This document shows positions 19,988 to 29,485 of a stretch of 64,000 nt of DNA, one piece after another (the stretch's first letter is position 1; each line of letters opens with the position of its first letter). The stretch lies in NCBI RefSeq assembly GCF_947498825.1, contig NZ_CANMLV010000006.1, forward strand, positions 1 to 64,000, given 5' to 3'. Below the pieces are notes generated by a model. The model was not told where the DNA came from and searched no databases. It saw nothing but the letters and a program-made list of their open reading frames with translations. Position numbers and translations under genes: made by a program. The stretch is from an uncultured Cedecea sp. Its GTDB lineage: Bacteria; Pseudomonadota; Gammaproteobacteria; Enterobacterales; Enterobacteriaceae.

Positions 19988-20010
19988 GAGACCGTCAACA
20001 TTACGGTCTC
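19988..20010 (+). terminator. apbE hairpin terminator
   Basis: Arms gagaccgt (19988-19995) and acggtctc (20003-20010) 42 bp after apbE; the following atcttgctt is only moderately U-rich. Confidence 0.55.
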
Positions 20011-20112
20011 ATCTTGCTTAAACCCGCTAAAGCGAATAAAAATGAGAATTATTCTTGAAGTGAGGAGCAGGCTGTTTAAACTGCAGGCTGTGTTACTTTA
20101 GATGATTGAACT

Positions 20113-21759
20113 ATGGAACTTTTACGTGTGGTATACCGGCAGTATCGCTGGCCTTTTTTGATAGTCTTGTTACTTAGCCTTATTAGTGCAGCACTGGGCA
20201 TCGGTCTGATTGCTTTCATCAGCAAACGCCTGATTGAAACTCCGGATCTTTCGTTATCCGTACTGCCTGAATTTCTCGGTTTACTGTTGCTGTTAATGGC
20301 CGTGACGCTTGCCTCTCAACTGGCGTTAACGACACTTGGCCACTATTTCGTCTATCGCCTGCGCAGTGAATTCATTAAACGGATTATGGATACCCACGTC
20401 GAACGGGTAGAACGTCTTGGTAGCGCTACTTTGTTAGCCGGTTTAACCAGTGATATTCGCAATATCACCATTGCTTTCGTACGTTTACCTGAATTAGTTC
20501 AGGGGATTATTTTAACGATTGGCTCAGTTATCTATCTGGGCTTATTGTCACCGAAAATGCTTTCTGTCACTGCAGTTTGGGTAATTATTACTATTCTCGG
20601 CGGCTACGTACTGGTATCACGCGTCTATAAACACCTTGCTGTTTTACGTGAAGTTGAAGATAAACTCTATAATGACTACCAAACTGTCATTGAAGGGCGT
20701 AAAGAACTGATGCTAAACCAGGAACGTGCAGAATGGATTTATCATCAAACTTATACCCCCCATGCTGCAAAGTACCGTCGCCATATTATTCGTGCAGACA
20801 CCTTCCATTTAAGTGCGGTGAATTGGTCAAATATTATGATGCTGGGTGCCATCGGCCTGGTGTTTTGGATGGCAAACAGTCTTGGTTGGTCAGACAGCAC
20901 TGTTGCGGCGACGTTTGCCCTGACGTTACTTTTTCTACGTACTCCGTTACTTTCGGCGGTCGGCGCTTTACCAACCTTATTAACCGCTCAGGTTGCTTTT
21001 AATAAGTTGAATACCTTTAAACTGGCACCTTTCGATCCCGCATTCCCTCGTCCAGCAGAAGCCGCATTGTGGCAGACCCTTGAGCTGCGAGATCTGGTAT
21101 TTCAGTATGAAGATAATAATTTCAGCGTTGGACCGATAAATCTTACGATTAAACGCGGTGAACTGCTGTTTTTAATCGGGGGTAACGGTAGCGGTAAGTC
21201 GACCCTTGCGATGCTCTTAACCGGACTGTATCAACCCGTATCGGGAGATATATATCTTGATGGTAAACGAGTATCGGCTGAAAACATTCAGGAATATCGC
21301 AAGCTATTCTCAGCAGTTTTCACGGATGTTTGGTTATTCGATAAACTACTGGGGCCGCAGGGTAAAGAAGCTTCTCCTGAACGGGTTGCTGACTGGTTAG
21401 CTTATCTAAAAATGACCGATAAGCTGGAACTGGAAAACGGTAAAATACTCAATCTGAAACTTTCAAAAGGTCAGCGTAAGCGCGTTGCTTTACTTCTGGC
21501 ACTGGCAGAAGAACGTGAAATTATTTTGCTGGATGAATGGGCAGCGGATCAAGATCCTCATTTCCGCCGTGAATTTTATCAGATACTGCTGCCGTTAATG
21601 CAGCAACGTGGCAAAACGATTTTTGCTATTAGTCATGATGACCATTATTTTAGCCATGCTGATCGTTTACTGGAAATGCGTCAGGGAGAACTTAGTGAGT
21701 TAACGGGGCTCGAACGGGAACAAGCCTCCCGGGATGCCGTTGCCCGTACTGATGTCTAA
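20113..21759 (+). CDS. yojI: YojI-type peptide/microcin ABC exporter (fused permease and ATPase)
   Basis: 548 aa half-transporter of the SyrD/PvdE cyclic-peptide exporter family. The N-terminal half has six hydrophobic segments within about residues 12-290. The ATPase half has Walker [10 protein letters not shown] (about 356-364), a variant signature [15 protein letters not shown], Walker B EIILLDEW and the switch His in ISHDDHY. E. coli YojI exports microcin J25 together with TolC. It lies downstream of apbE as in E. coli (there ada-alkB intervene), 167 bp after it with a hairpin between, so it is probably transcribed separately. Confidence 0.93.
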   Translation: MELLRVVYRQYRWPFLIVLLLSLISAALGIGLIAFISKRLIETPDLSLSVLPEFLGLLLLLMAVTLASQLALTTLGHYFVYRLRSEFIKRIMDTHVERVERLGSATLLAGLTSDIRNITIAFVRLPELVQGIILTIGSVIYLGLLSPKMLSVTAVWVIITILGGYVLVSRVYKHLAVLREVEDKLYNDYQTVIEGRKELMLNQERAEWIYHQTYTPHAAKYRRHIIRADTFHLSAVNWSNIMMLGAIGLVFWMANSLGWSDSTVAATFALTLLFLRTPLLSAVGALPTLLTAQVAFNKLNTFKLAPFDPAFPRPAEAALWQTLELRDLVFQYEDNNFSVGPINLTIKRGELLFLIGGNGSGKSTLAMLLTGLYQPVSGDIYLDGKRVSAENIQEYRKLFSAVFTDVWLFDKLLGPQGKEASPERVADWLAYLKMTDKLELENGKILNLKLSKGQRKRVALLLALAEEREIILLDEWAADQDPHFRREFYQILLPLMQQRGKTIFAISHDDHYFSHADRLLEMRQGELSELTGLEREQASRDAVARTDV

Positions 21760-22167
21760 ATTATCCTGAATGACCTCGACTAATTTCAAGGTGCTGAGCC
21801 AGTCCTTCTGATAAATGCAACGATTCATCAGGATTGGCCGGTGCCGGGAATTATGCCAGCGGGCTCCCGGTAGCATTCGTGTCTGCGACGCACTATCATC
21901 ATAAACAGACTGCATAATTATTGATGAGAGCGGTAGTGTTATACTGCTGATAAACGTTATTCTTATGTCGCTTCAATAACCTGGTGAGCATATTCGGCAA
22001 AATAGCGTCAGCAGGTGCATGAGTGCATTCTGGATATTTTGCCCGCGTGATGTCGGTGTGACGGCAGCCGTTTCAATTATTTAGGGTGTATACTAGACAG
22101 AGGCTCATTATTTAATTTAAATCTCCATCCGATAAACCAGAGCTTCGCGCCAGGGAATCGCTTATTT
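21760..22167. other. yojI-mgtE intergenic region
   Basis: About 400 bp with no recognised gene. A 71-codon minus-strand frame (21700-21915) begins in it but runs back into yojI and looks like nothing known. No M-box riboswitch features are recognisable ahead of mgtE. Confidence 0.4.
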
Positions 22168-23595
22168 ATGACTGTCTTACGGAAATACAGTACGAAACAA
22201 CGCGATATGGATCGCGCACGTATTCTTCATATCTTGCTACTGAATAAAACGGTTGCCACGGCCATTCTGGCGAAAGAGCCATTTGCAGAAGAACCCGGCG
22301 TTGAGCAAGATATTGCCGAAGTAATTAAGCTCGTTACCCGCTTGTCAGCGCCTGACTTAGCGGATGTGCTGGAAGCATTACCAACTGAAGAACGTCTTGC
22401 ACTCTGGAGCCTGGTCGGTGAAGAAAGACGCGGTAGCGTACTGGTCAAAGCATCAGAAACCGTATGGTCTGACTTGATTGAAGATATGAGCGACAAAGCG
22501 TTGCTTAATGCTTTGCGGCCACTTGATTTTGACGACCAGATTTACCTCGCGCAGTATCTGCCTCGTGATCTGATGGGGCGTTTTTTACCGACCTTACCTC
22601 AGAGTGCCCGGGCGCAAGTACGTAAAATCCTCCACTATGATAAGCATAGCGTCGGCGCTATCATGGATTTCGAGGTTATCACTGTTCGGGCTGATATTAC
22701 CCTGGAAGTGGTCCAACGCTATTTGCGTATTCGTGGAAAAGTCCCACAAAATACGGATAAATTATTTGTCACGCAACGGGACAATACGCTGATCGGTGAG
22801 TTGAAACTGACCACTATCCTGCTTCATCCTCCGCAAACTCTGGTCCAAAAAGTAATGGACGAGAACCCTGCATGTTTTGCCCCTGAGGATAATGACGAAC
22901 AGGTTGCTCGTGATTTTGAACGTGATGATCTCATCAGTGCCGCAGTCATCGATAGCGGTGGCAAGCTGATGGGGCGTCTGACCGTTGATGAGATAGTTGA
23001 CTTAGTGTACGAAGAAACCGATACCGACCTGCGTCGGATGGGGGGCCTGAGTGCTGAAGAAGATGTCTTTGCCCCGGTCAGTAAGGCGGTACGCACCCGC
23101 TGGGCCTGGCTTGCTATTAACCTGTGTACCGCGTTTATTGCTTCCAGGGTTATCGACCTGTTTGAACATACTATTTCTGAGCTGGTGGCCCTGGCATCCT
23201 TGATGCCGATTGTCGCCGGAATTGGCGGTAATACAGGGAATCAGACCATCACTATGATTGTGCGAGCTTTGGCGTTACAGCATATTCAGGCTGGCAATAT
23301 CTCGTTTTTGATGATGCGTGAATTAGGCGTGGCGGTGATTAACGGTCTGGTCTGGGGTGGGGTGATGGGGGGCGTTACCTGGCTGTTGTATGACGATGTC
23401 GCCATGGGCGCGGTGATGACTCTGGCCATGATTCTCAACCTGTTACTTGCAGCGCTGATGGGGGTCGTTATTCCAATGACGATGGCAAAACTCGGTCGAG
23501 ATCCGGCAGTTGGCTCAAGCGTAATGATTACGGCTATTACTGATACTGGCGGATTCTTTATCTTCCTTGGTTTAGCCACTGTATTCCTGCTTTGA
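22168..23595 (+). CDS. mgtE: Magnesium transporter MgtE
   Basis: 475 aa, normal length. An N-terminal superhelical domain (about 45-150) contains LSAPDLADVLEALPTEER, followed by two CBS domains (about 165-285), then five membrane helices from about residue 310. The pore-region signature MPIVAGIGGNTGNQ is intact, as is the C-terminal ITDTGGFFIFLGLA. The homodimer is a Mg-gated channel, closed when Mg binds the cytosolic domains. This gene is not present at this place in E. coli. Flanking hairpins suggest a monocistronic unit. Confidence 0.96.
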   Translation: MTVLRKYSTKQRDMDRARILHILLLNKTVATAILAKEPFAEEPGVEQDIAEVIKLVTRLSAPDLADVLEALPTEERLALWSLVGEERRGSVLVKASETVWSDLIEDMSDKALLNALRPLDFDDQIYLAQYLPRDLMGRFLPTLPQSARAQVRKILHYDKHSVGAIMDFEVITVRADITLEVVQRYLRIRGKVPQNTDKLFVTQRDNTLIGELKLTTILLHPPQTLVQKVMDENPACFAPEDNDEQVARDFERDDLISAAVIDSGGKLMGRLTVDEIVDLVYEETDTDLRRMGGLSAEEDVFAPVSKAVRTRWAWLAINLCTAFIASRVIDLFEHTISELVALASLMPIVAGIGGNTGNQTITMIVRALALQHIQAGNISFLMMRELGVAVINGLVWGGVMGGVTWLLYDDVAMGAVMTLAMILNLLLAALMGVVIPMTMAKLGRDPAVGSSVMITAITDTGGFFIFLGLATVFLL

Positions 23596-23608
23596 AATCA
23601 ACCTCTTT

Positions 23609-23628
23609 CCTGCCCGTAGCCGGGCAGG
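23609..23628 (+). terminator. Hairpin after mgtE
   Basis: Perfect arms cctgcccg / cgggcagg with a 4-nt loop 13 bp after mgtE. The following sequence, gagcccgttcttt, is a weak U tract. Confidence 0.55.
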
Positions 23629-23676
23629 GAGCCCGTTCTTTCAGCCTGATTTGGGCCACCGTGTGATATTTATTGC

Positions 23677-23702
23677 AAAAAAAATCCCGCACAATGGCGG
23701 GA
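23677..23702 (-). terminator. Minus-strand terminator with no adjacent minus-strand gene
   Basis: On the minus strand TCCCGC-CATTGT-GCGGGA is followed by eight Ts, a textbook Rho-independent terminator. The nearest minus-strand gene upstream of it is the DUF1294 gene (stop at 24185), with the oppositely oriented DUF1304 gene in between. It either ends a long antisense 3' extension or an unrecognised small RNA. Confidence 0.75.
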
Positions 23703-23820
23703 GAAAGGATATCAGGGCATAACCAATGAGGGTATATATAAGTAAGACCGAGTTGAAGCAGTAAAGTTCACTGTATACATAATAATTCCACTATATTTTT
23801 TACTTTGCAGAGGCCCTGAC

Positions 23821-24171
23821 ATGCTATCAACCGTTCTCATTGTTCTGGTCGCCGCTATTCATGTCTGTATTCTGATACTGGAAATGTTTCTCTGGGATAC
23901 CCGCATTGGCCGTAAAGCATTTAATCTGACGGCTGATTTTTCTCGTGCGACAAAAACGCTGGCGGGCAATCAGGGCCTTTATAACGGCTTCTTGGCGGCA
24001 GGGTTACTTTATGGAATTTGGGCAGGTGAAAGTGGGCTTGAGTTTAAGATATTCTTTTTGGTCTGTGTCATTATTGCCGGAATCTATGGGGCGATAACCG
24101 CGAGTAAAAAGATATTTTATGTACAGGCACTACCGGCATTACTGGCACTTATCACTCTGTTTTTTCATTGA
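23821..24171 (+). CDS. DUF1304 family small membrane protein
   Basis: 116 aa with four hydrophobic helices (about 3-22, 50-68, 75-92, 97-115). The family signature is seen: HVCILILEMFLWDT, then the F...N.G.YNGFLA.GL pattern (GNQGLYNGFLAAGLLYG) and GIYGAITA. Members are annotated only as uncharacterised integral membrane proteins, sometimes near oxidoreductases or regulators; no function is known to me. It is convergent with the DUF1294 gene, with only 13 bp between the stop codons. Confidence 0.85.
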   Translation: MLSTVLIVLVAAIHVCILILEMFLWDTRIGRKAFNLTADFSRATKTLAGNQGLYNGFLAAGLLYGIWAGESGLEFKIFFLVCVIIAGIYGAITASKKIFYVQALPALLALITLFFH

Positions 24172-24184
24172 TTTATTCCGGGTT

Positions 24185-24544
24185 TCAGCCATACCGGAAC
24201 CACCAGTACAGCACAGAAACTGCCAATATATTCAATATTACGCTTATCATAAAATACTTTTTAAAAGGCTGTTTCTGCGTTTTATGCCGAAACAGTTTTT
24301 GACCAAAAACTGCACCGGGCCAGCCACCGACAAAACCAAACAGTAACAAAACAGATTCAGGTACTCTGCGCCAGGACTTTCGGGCCGCGTATTTATCGGC
24401 ACCATAAATGGCAAACGTCAGCAGATTCACGAGACATAACCAAGTCATCTGTGGCTCAGGTTGAGACAGGCTTGCAGCAGCGGAGAGTATCAACAGCAAG
24501 TAACAAAAACGTTCAAGATTCATGCTATCAATACCACTGAACAT
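24185..24544 (-). CDS. DUF1294 family membrane protein
   Basis: 119 aa; an internal ATG at 24523 (MNLERFCYLL) is an alternative start. Hydrophobic helices span about 13-28, 34-48, 66-80 and 97-113. The family core is present: TFAIYGADKYAARKSWRRVPESVLLLFGFVGGWPGA, then RHKTQKQPFKKYF. In other bacteria this domain is often fused to a cold-shock domain; here it stands alone. Role unknown. Confidence 0.85.
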   Translation of the reverse strand: MFSGIDSMNLERFCYLLLILSAAASLSQPEPQMTWLCLVNLLTFAIYGADKYAARKSWRRVPESVLLLFGFVGGWPGAVFGQKLFRHKTQKQPFKKYFMISVILNILAVSVLYWWFRYG

Positions 24545-24994
24545 CAGTTTAAAAAGAGATTAATAATAACCGATACTTATTGCTGTTTCATCGCTGTTAA
24601 ATAAAGATCTTTCTGAATAAACCGCACTCTCATCAGACGCATTTTTGCAATATTGCTCCTGTAAACCTCGGCGATAGTGACCGGACATGTACACCGTCCC
24701 GTAGTGGGAATCTTTTGTGATATCCCTGCCTGTGTCTGCGGATCAATTTGTCCTGCTACTGCTTTGTGGTTTGCGACAAAAACGGTCTCTTCTGGCAATG
24801 ATCCTGCATCGTTAATGACCCATCATTTTATGAATAACGCTTTGGTTAGCCACCATGTATCGGTTTAAACGAACACACCAGACCGCAGCACAGGAACTGT
24901 GAGTGTTCTGATTCAGGATTTTCTGCAACTGCGGGAAAAAGTGATAGCGTAAGAAGATGTCAGGCAGTTATGGCTTCACAATATTATTACCATG
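24545..24994. other. Gene-poor stretch between the DUF1294 and RES genes
   Basis: About 450 bp without a recognisable gene. A minus-strand frame of about 80 codons (to 24577, possible TTG start at 24798) encodes VFVANHKAVAGQIDPQTQAG and similar, which I cannot assign; it may be a relic. Confidence 0.35.
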
Positions 24995-25465
24995 TTATTT
25001 ATGACCCGGTTTTAACCGACTATCAAATTGGAATGGAATAGTCTCTGCTTTCCTGGATATCTCGTAGAAATCCGGATGTTCAGGGTTTAACAGGTAGTTA
25101 TATTCCACGGGGGACAGGGCACTGGGGACGCGTAATGCTATCGCTCCCCGGGTAAAGGACCAGGCATCGCCGTATTCAGCTAACTGTACCGGAGCCTCTT
25201 CATCAGCCCAGTTATCGGGGAGTTCGTCCATATCAGCGCTCTGGATCTGGTTATCGGGCACGGCGATACGTAATAACGTAAAGTACTCCATGATTTGTGT
25301 CGAATGAAGGTGTACCAATGTTTCCAGCATCGTCAGTGAGGCGGTTTCGGATGCGTAAACCATTGAGATTCCAACACTGTTCCAGCGCCCCCCGGCCTCT
25401 TTTGCGCCGTATCCCGTCCAGGCCGTAGAAAGATACTTGGTCTTTATCAGCCGGTAGAGGATCAA
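24995..25465 (-). CDS. RES-domain toxin (predicted NAD-degrading)
   Basis: 156 aa. The RES family residues are present: Arg27 in GGRWNSVG, Tyr37 in VYASE, Glu48 in MLETLVH and Ser115 in RVPSAL, followed by the family tail EYNYLLNPEHPDF. Studied RES toxins (MbcT, Res of Pseudomonas putida) resemble ADP-ribosyltransferases and deplete NAD. The gene overlaps the upstream antitoxin by 4 bp (ATGA), the usual antitoxin-first order with translational coupling. No frameshift or missing catalytic residue is seen, so it is probably functional. Confidence 0.92.
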   Translation of the reverse strand: MILYRLIKTKYLSTAWTGYGAKEAGGRWNSVGISMVYASETASLTMLETLVHLHSTQIMEYFTLLRIAVPDNQIQSADMDELPDNWADEEAPVQLAEYGDAWSFTRGAIALRVPSALSPVEYNYLLNPEHPDFYEISRKAETIPFQFDSRLKPGHK

Positions 25466-25905
25466 GAGTACACCCCATGCTCCAGGCGAGTTATCAATTT
25501 CATGACTTCGTAAGCCCCGGTTTCAGATGCCATCAGCTCTGCGGGAACTTTCCAGCTTAAGGCGCGGTTTGCTTCATTTAGCCACTTCTGAGCTTCTTCC
25601 TTGTTACCTTCGAACAGCTCTACAGCCCTGTCAATAACGCGAATAATGCGTACCAGCCGTTCACTTTGCTCGGCACTGAATCGGGATTTTAAGCTGCGGC
25701 TGAAAGTGGTTGAAGGAATGCCGGACATTTTGCGCAAATCGCTTTGTGTTATTTGCGCCCAGTCGACAATAAGATTCGCCACCTTGCCATCAAGGCCTTC
25801 GTTAATTTGTCCCAGTAACGCTATACCATCTGAGGTGTTTAAACCGGCTGCTTGCCATAAGCGAGGCTGTCTGCTCGGCGTTGTTGACAGGCTGAATGTT
25901 TTCAT
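25462..25905 (-). CDS. Xre/MbcA/ParS-type antitoxin of the RES toxin
   Basis: 147 aa from the ATG at 25905, chosen because GGAGG stands 6 nt before it; the upstream in-frame ATG at 25917 overlaps that ribosome site. The N-terminal half carries a degenerate Xre-type HTH (ITQSDLRKMSGIPSTTFSRSL). The C-terminal DUF2384 domain includes EEAQKWLNEANRALSWKVPA and ends in RLEHGVYS, the part that inserts into the toxin active site in studied pairs. It should neutralise the RES protein and autoregulate the operon. Confidence 0.92.
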   Translation of the reverse strand: MKTFSLSTTPSRQPRLWQAAGLNTSDGIALLGQINEGLDGKVANLIVDWAQITQSDLRKMSGIPSTTFSRSLKSRFSAEQSERLVRIIRVIDRAVELFEGNKEEAQKWLNEANRALSWKVPAELMASETGAYEVMKLITRLEHGVYS

Positions 25906-25913
25906 ACTTACCT

Positions 25914-25964
25914 CCATTTGGTTGTTTTATTATATCCATATGGTTGCCGCGGTGCAAACTCCAC
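25914..25964 (-). promoter_or_regulatory. Promoter and probable operator of the xre-res operon
   Basis: On the minus strand TTGCAC and TATAAT are separated by 17 bp, nearly a consensus sigma-70 promoter. Two direct repeats, CAACCATATGG (25936-25946, inside the spacer) and CAACCAAATGG (25914-25924, between -10 and the ribosome site), lie 22 bp apart, i.e. two helical turns on one DNA face. This is the expected place for antitoxin autorepression. Confidence 0.75.
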
Positions 25965-26007
25965 AAAAAAACCCGCAAACTCAAAGAGTCTGCGGGTTTT
26001 TTTGTGG
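25961..26007 (-). terminator. tRNA-Pro terminator
   Basis: Perfect 17-bp arms (25961-25977 and 25991-26007) with a GC-rich core CCCGCA/TGCGGG and seven Ts, 38 nt after the tRNA 3' end. It overlaps the -35 of the xre-res promoter, so tRNA transcription is cut off just before the toxin-antitoxin unit. Confidence 0.92.
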
Positions 26008-26044
26008 GATTCAGTAGGTAACTGGTACATACCGAATATCGATT

Positions 26045-26121
26045 TGGTCGGCACGGAGAGATTTGAACTCTCGACCCTCGCCACCCCATGACGATGCGCT
26101 ACCAGGCTGCGCTACGCGCCG
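26045..26121 (-). tRNA. proL: tRNA-Pro (anticodon GGG)
   Basis: 77 nt with encoded CCA. The minus strand starts CGGCGCGTAGCGCAGCCTGG and ends CCGTGCCGACCA. The anticodon loop contains ATGGGGTG, with GGG as anticodon, and the T-loop is GTTCAAATC. In E. coli proL is likewise beside yejM. Confidence 0.95.
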
Positions 26122-26196
26122 ATACTTAAACTTATACTACCGTTTTTACTATTGATTGCAAGACACAAATTGACTAACTGATTCATAAATAACCAA

Positions 26197-27960
26197 TTAG
26201 TTAGAGATAAAACGTTTTTCATCAATCAGTACTTGCAGCAGTAGTCCCAGCAAAGGTTTGGTCTCTTTCATTTGCTCACCTTGCAGGTCATACATGCGGT
26301 AGCTGCCATTATTATTCAGAACCAGAGTCATCTCCGCGGTAGTGACGGCAAGGGTGCTATTATTGGCTGCAATCAACCAGTTATTCTTGCGGGTTGCAGC
26401 AAACAAATCCTCACCTTGCGAATACTCGTTGGTTGGCGTACGTACATTTAACAAACGTTGCATCAAAGTTGTCATAATATCCTGATGCTCAGTCAGTTTA
26501 TTGATTCGCTGGGCTGGTGTACCCGGCCAGTGAATCACTAATGGTACCTGAATATTTGCGCGTGACCACGGGAAGCGGTTTTCTGCCTCAGTGAGAGGAA
26601 TTCCGTGTCCGGCAGTAATAATGACGACGGTGTTTTGTAGTTTTCCGCTGGCCTTCAGAGTATCCAGAACACGCTTAATCTGTTCATCTACGCTGGCGGC
26701 GGCCTGATGATAATGCGAGACAAACTGCTGCTTTTCTGTGTTCTGATCAATATTCAGACCATTAAAGGAAATCCATGAAAACCAATGGTTCTCTTTGTTG
26801 GTCGATCCATTTAACCAGTTACTCCACTGCGTGACCGTCAGGCTATCTGACTGATGTTTCGCAGGTGGCAGAGAAAAATCTGATAACAATGCCTGGCGAT
26901 AAACTGGGGAGCTAAAACCATCAGAGGCGAAAAGGCCTAATTGATAACCTTTCTGGTTCAGTCCGGTAATCAGTGCAGCAGGAACACGAGCGGCTATCAC
27001 TCCGTCCATATAAGTCGGTGAGATACCATAGAACAAACCGAATATCCCAGCATCGGTGTGATTACCTGAACTCATATGTTGCTGGAAACTGATGTTGTTG
27101 GTGGCAAATTCACGCAGGGCAGGCATATCTTGCTGAGCACTTTGCGCGTTAAGCCCATCAACGGTTATCAACAGAATGTTTTTTGTCGCTGCTTCATCAC
27201 GGAACTGCAGCGGACTTAATGGGTACTGCACTGAAAGTGCCGTCGGATCGCCTTGTTCTATCAGCCGCTGCTGATACTCCTGAGCATCCAGCAGACCATG
27301 TTTTTCCAGAAAACGACGCGCGGTCATCGGATAAGAGAGCGGAAGATTGGCCCTCTGCATAGTAATAGGTCGATAGAAATTTGCATCGGCCCAAATATAC
27401 ATCAGATGACTGGCGAAAAAAGAGACAATAAACAGTGCGACGACCGGTCGGGCATACTTGCGACGGCGTCCCAGGCTACGTAATTTATGCCAGCTCCAGG
27501 TCGCAAAAAGCATTTCCAGCAGCAAGATTACGGGAAGACTGATAAACATCAGCTGCCAGTCTCGCGCCACCTCGCCGTGATCGGGATTAACTACAACGTC
27601 CCAGACAATACGATTAAGGTGGAGGTGGAAACGGGTAAAAACTTCACTATCAATCAGCAGTGCTGTCATGCCTACGGCAGCAACGACGGCAGAGATAAAC
27701 CGCAGCAGTCGTTGTGACATCACGACAAATGTCAGAGGAAAGATAATCAACAGATAGGTCGCAAAGACCACAAAACTAAAGTGACCAATAATGCTCAGAT
27801 AAGAGTAAACACGCCCGGTAAGCGTAGACGGCCAGTCAGCCACGAATAAATAGCGGCTGCCGAGCAAGATGGCCAGTAAGATATTAAACAGGGCAAACCA
27901 GTGGCCCCAGCTTATCATCTGGGAAACTTTTTCACGGTAGCGCTGACGGTTGGTCACCAT
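26197..27960 (-). CDS. yejM: Inner-membrane LPS-sensing protein YejM/PbgA/LapC
   Basis: 587 aa. Five membrane helices occupy about residues 18-190, followed by a basic linker (RRRKYARP before helix 5) and a periplasmic sulfatase/alkaline-phosphatase-like domain from about 245 (ILLITVDGLNAQ, SSGNHTDAGIFGLFYG, VVIITAGHGIPL). In E. coli it binds LPS in the outer leaflet of the inner membrane and controls LapB-FtsH degradation of LpxC. The catalytic nucleophile is not expected to be active in this family. yejL lies 19 bp upstream on the same strand. Confidence 0.96.
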   Translation of the reverse strand: MVTNRQRYREKVSQMISWGHWFALFNILLAILLGSRYLFVADWPSTLTGRVYSYLSIIGHFSFVVFATYLLIIFPLTFVVMSQRLLRFISAVVAAVGMTALLIDSEVFTRFHLHLNRIVWDVVVNPDHGEVARDWQLMFISLPVILLLEMLFATWSWHKLRSLGRRRKYARPVVALFIVSFFASHLMYIWADANFYRPITMQRANLPLSYPMTARRFLEKHGLLDAQEYQQRLIEQGDPTALSVQYPLSPLQFRDEAATKNILLITVDGLNAQSAQQDMPALREFATNNISFQQHMSSGNHTDAGIFGLFYGISPTYMDGVIAARVPAALITGLNQKGYQLGLFASDGFSSPVYRQALLSDFSLPPAKHQSDSLTVTQWSNWLNGSTNKENHWFSWISFNGLNIDQNTEKQQFVSHYHQAAASVDEQIKRVLDTLKASGKLQNTVVIITAGHGIPLTEAENRFPWSRANIQVPLVIHWPGTPAQRINKLTEHQDIMTTLMQRLLNVRTPTNEYSQGEDLFAATRKNNWLIAANNSTLAVTTAEMTLVLNNNGSYRMYDLQGEQMKETKPLLGLLLQVLIDEKRFISN

Positions 27961-27979
27961 AACTTATTGATATCTTTTC

Positions 27980-28207
27980 TTAGTGTGCTTTTTCATCTCT
28001 CACAGAGGCCTGTAGTGCTTCTGCAAAAGAGCGAGCTAATGATACACGTTGTGCTGACGGGACACGGGTGTTCAGTAAGTGCGTTATCATATTCCCCAGC
28101 ACCATCAGTGACAGATCGGTAGGGGCTTTGTGCTTTTCCAGCACGGCTGCAAGTTCAGCTAACATGACTTCGATTTCTTCGTCATTATAACGGGATGTTT
28201 GTGGCAT
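27980..28207 (-). CDS. yejL: UPF0352 family protein YejL
   Basis: 75 aa, the usual size. The family sequence is visible: [40 protein letters not shown] followed by THLLNTRVP. Structures show a small alpha-helical dimer, with no known function. It precedes yejM in the same direction and is divergent from yejK, as in E. coli. Confidence 0.95.
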   Translation of the reverse strand: MPQTSRYNDEEIEVMLAELAAVLEKHKAPTDLSLMVLGNMITHLLNTRVPSAQRVSLARSFAEALQASVRDEKAH

Positions 28208-28346
28208 AAATTTAAAATCATTCGTATACGAGAAATGGGGGGGATATCTTACCGTAGCAAGGACTTTTTTACTGCTTTTTTATCTACACTTGCTTAGCGA
28301 CACTGGCAATGTTTGAATAACGCCCAGTCTTAGAGGAGAGTTTATC

Positions 28347-29354
28347 ATGAGTCTGGATATCAACCAGATTGCCCTGCATCAATTGATTAAGCGCGATGAA
28401 CAGACACTTGATGTCGTTTTACGCGACTCATTGCTGGTCAATAATAGCACTGTCGAAGAAATGATGGCTGAGCTGCATCGTGTCTACAGTGCCAAAAATA
28501 AAGCTTACGGGCTGTTTAATGAAGAAAGTGAATTAGCCGAGGCATTATCCCACCAACGTAAGGGGGATGAGGATTTTCTCGCTTTTACTCGCGCAGCAAC
28601 AGGTCGTCTGCGTGATGAGTTAGCCAAGTATCCCTTTGCCGAAGGCGGAATTGTCCTGTTCTGTCACTATCGCTATTTGGCGGTCGAGTATTTATTGGTC
28701 GCAGTGCTGAATAATTTGAGCAGTCAGCGTGTGAATGAAGAGCTGGATATCAGCGCAACCCATTATCTGGATATTAATCATGCTGATATTGTGGCGCGCA
28801 TTGACTTGACAGAATGGGAAACGAATCCGGGATCCAGCCGTTATTTAACCTTCCTGAAAGGGCGGATTGGACGTAAGGTTTCTGATTTCTTTATGGATTT
28901 CCTGGGAGCCAGCGAAGGGCTGAATGCTAAGGCACAAAATAAAGGTTTGCTGCAAGCGGTGGATGATTTTACCCATGAGGCACAACTTGATAAAAATACC
29001 CGTCAAAGTGCCCGTCAGCAGGTCTATGACTACTGTAAAGAGCAGTTAGATGCCGGGGAAGAAATAGAGCTGGCTTCGCTGTCTGAAAGTTTGCCTTGGG
29101 CTGTGGACGATAAAAGTTTCCAGGCATTTACGGCAGAAAAAGGTTACGAGCTTGAAGATAGTTTCCCGGCAGATCGCAGTACTTTGCGTCAGCTTACTAA
29201 ATTTGCAGGTAGCGGTGGTGGCTTGACGATTAATTTTGATGCCATGCTGATGGATGAGCGAATTTTCTGGGACCCGGTGACAGATACCTTAACCATTAAA
29301 GGCACTCCACCTAATTTGCGCGATCAGCTTTCACGTCGGCTGTCGGGCAAGTAG
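28347..29354 (+). CDS. yejK: Nucleoid-associated protein YejK (NdpA)
   Basis: 335 aa, full family length. It begins [30 protein letters not shown] in family style and contains [10 protein letters not shown]. YejK associates with the nucleoid and, in E. coli, interacts with gyrase and topoisomerase IV. A ribosome site (gaggag, about 10 nt upstream) supports the start. It is convergent with rplY. Confidence 0.96.
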   Translation: MSLDINQIALHQLIKRDEQTLDVVLRDSLLVNNSTVEEMMAELHRVYSAKNKAYGLFNEESELAEALSHQRKGDEDFLAFTRAATGRLRDELAKYPFAEGGIVLFCHYRYLAVEYLLVAVLNNLSSQRVNEELDISATHYLDINHADIVARIDLTEWETNPGSSRYLTFLKGRIGRKVSDFFMDFLGASEGLNAKAQNKGLLQAVDDFTHEAQLDKNTRQSARQQVYDYCKEQLDAGEEIELASLSESLPWAVDDKSFQAFTAEKGYELEDSFPADRSTLRQLTKFAGSGGGLTINFDAMLMDERIFWDPVTDTLTIKGTPPNLRDQLSRRLSGK

Positions 29355-29485
29355 ACAGAAGCGGGGGAAGCTCCGCTTAAATGATAAGTTTAAAAAAATG
29401 CGCTGTTTTTATTTCAGAGAGCCCTGGTAGAAAGTCATCGAAGACAGGCTATACGGAAGTTGACCATCGGGAAGGCAGATACAGC

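Noticed and set aside
21700-21915. 71-codon minus-strand frame at the end of yojI
   Set aside because: Its C-terminal part is antisense to yojI; no recognisable domain or ribosome site.
24577-24798. 73-codon minus-strand frame with VFVANHKAVAGQID
   Set aside because: TTG start, no clear ribosome site, no family recognised; kept only as a possible relic.
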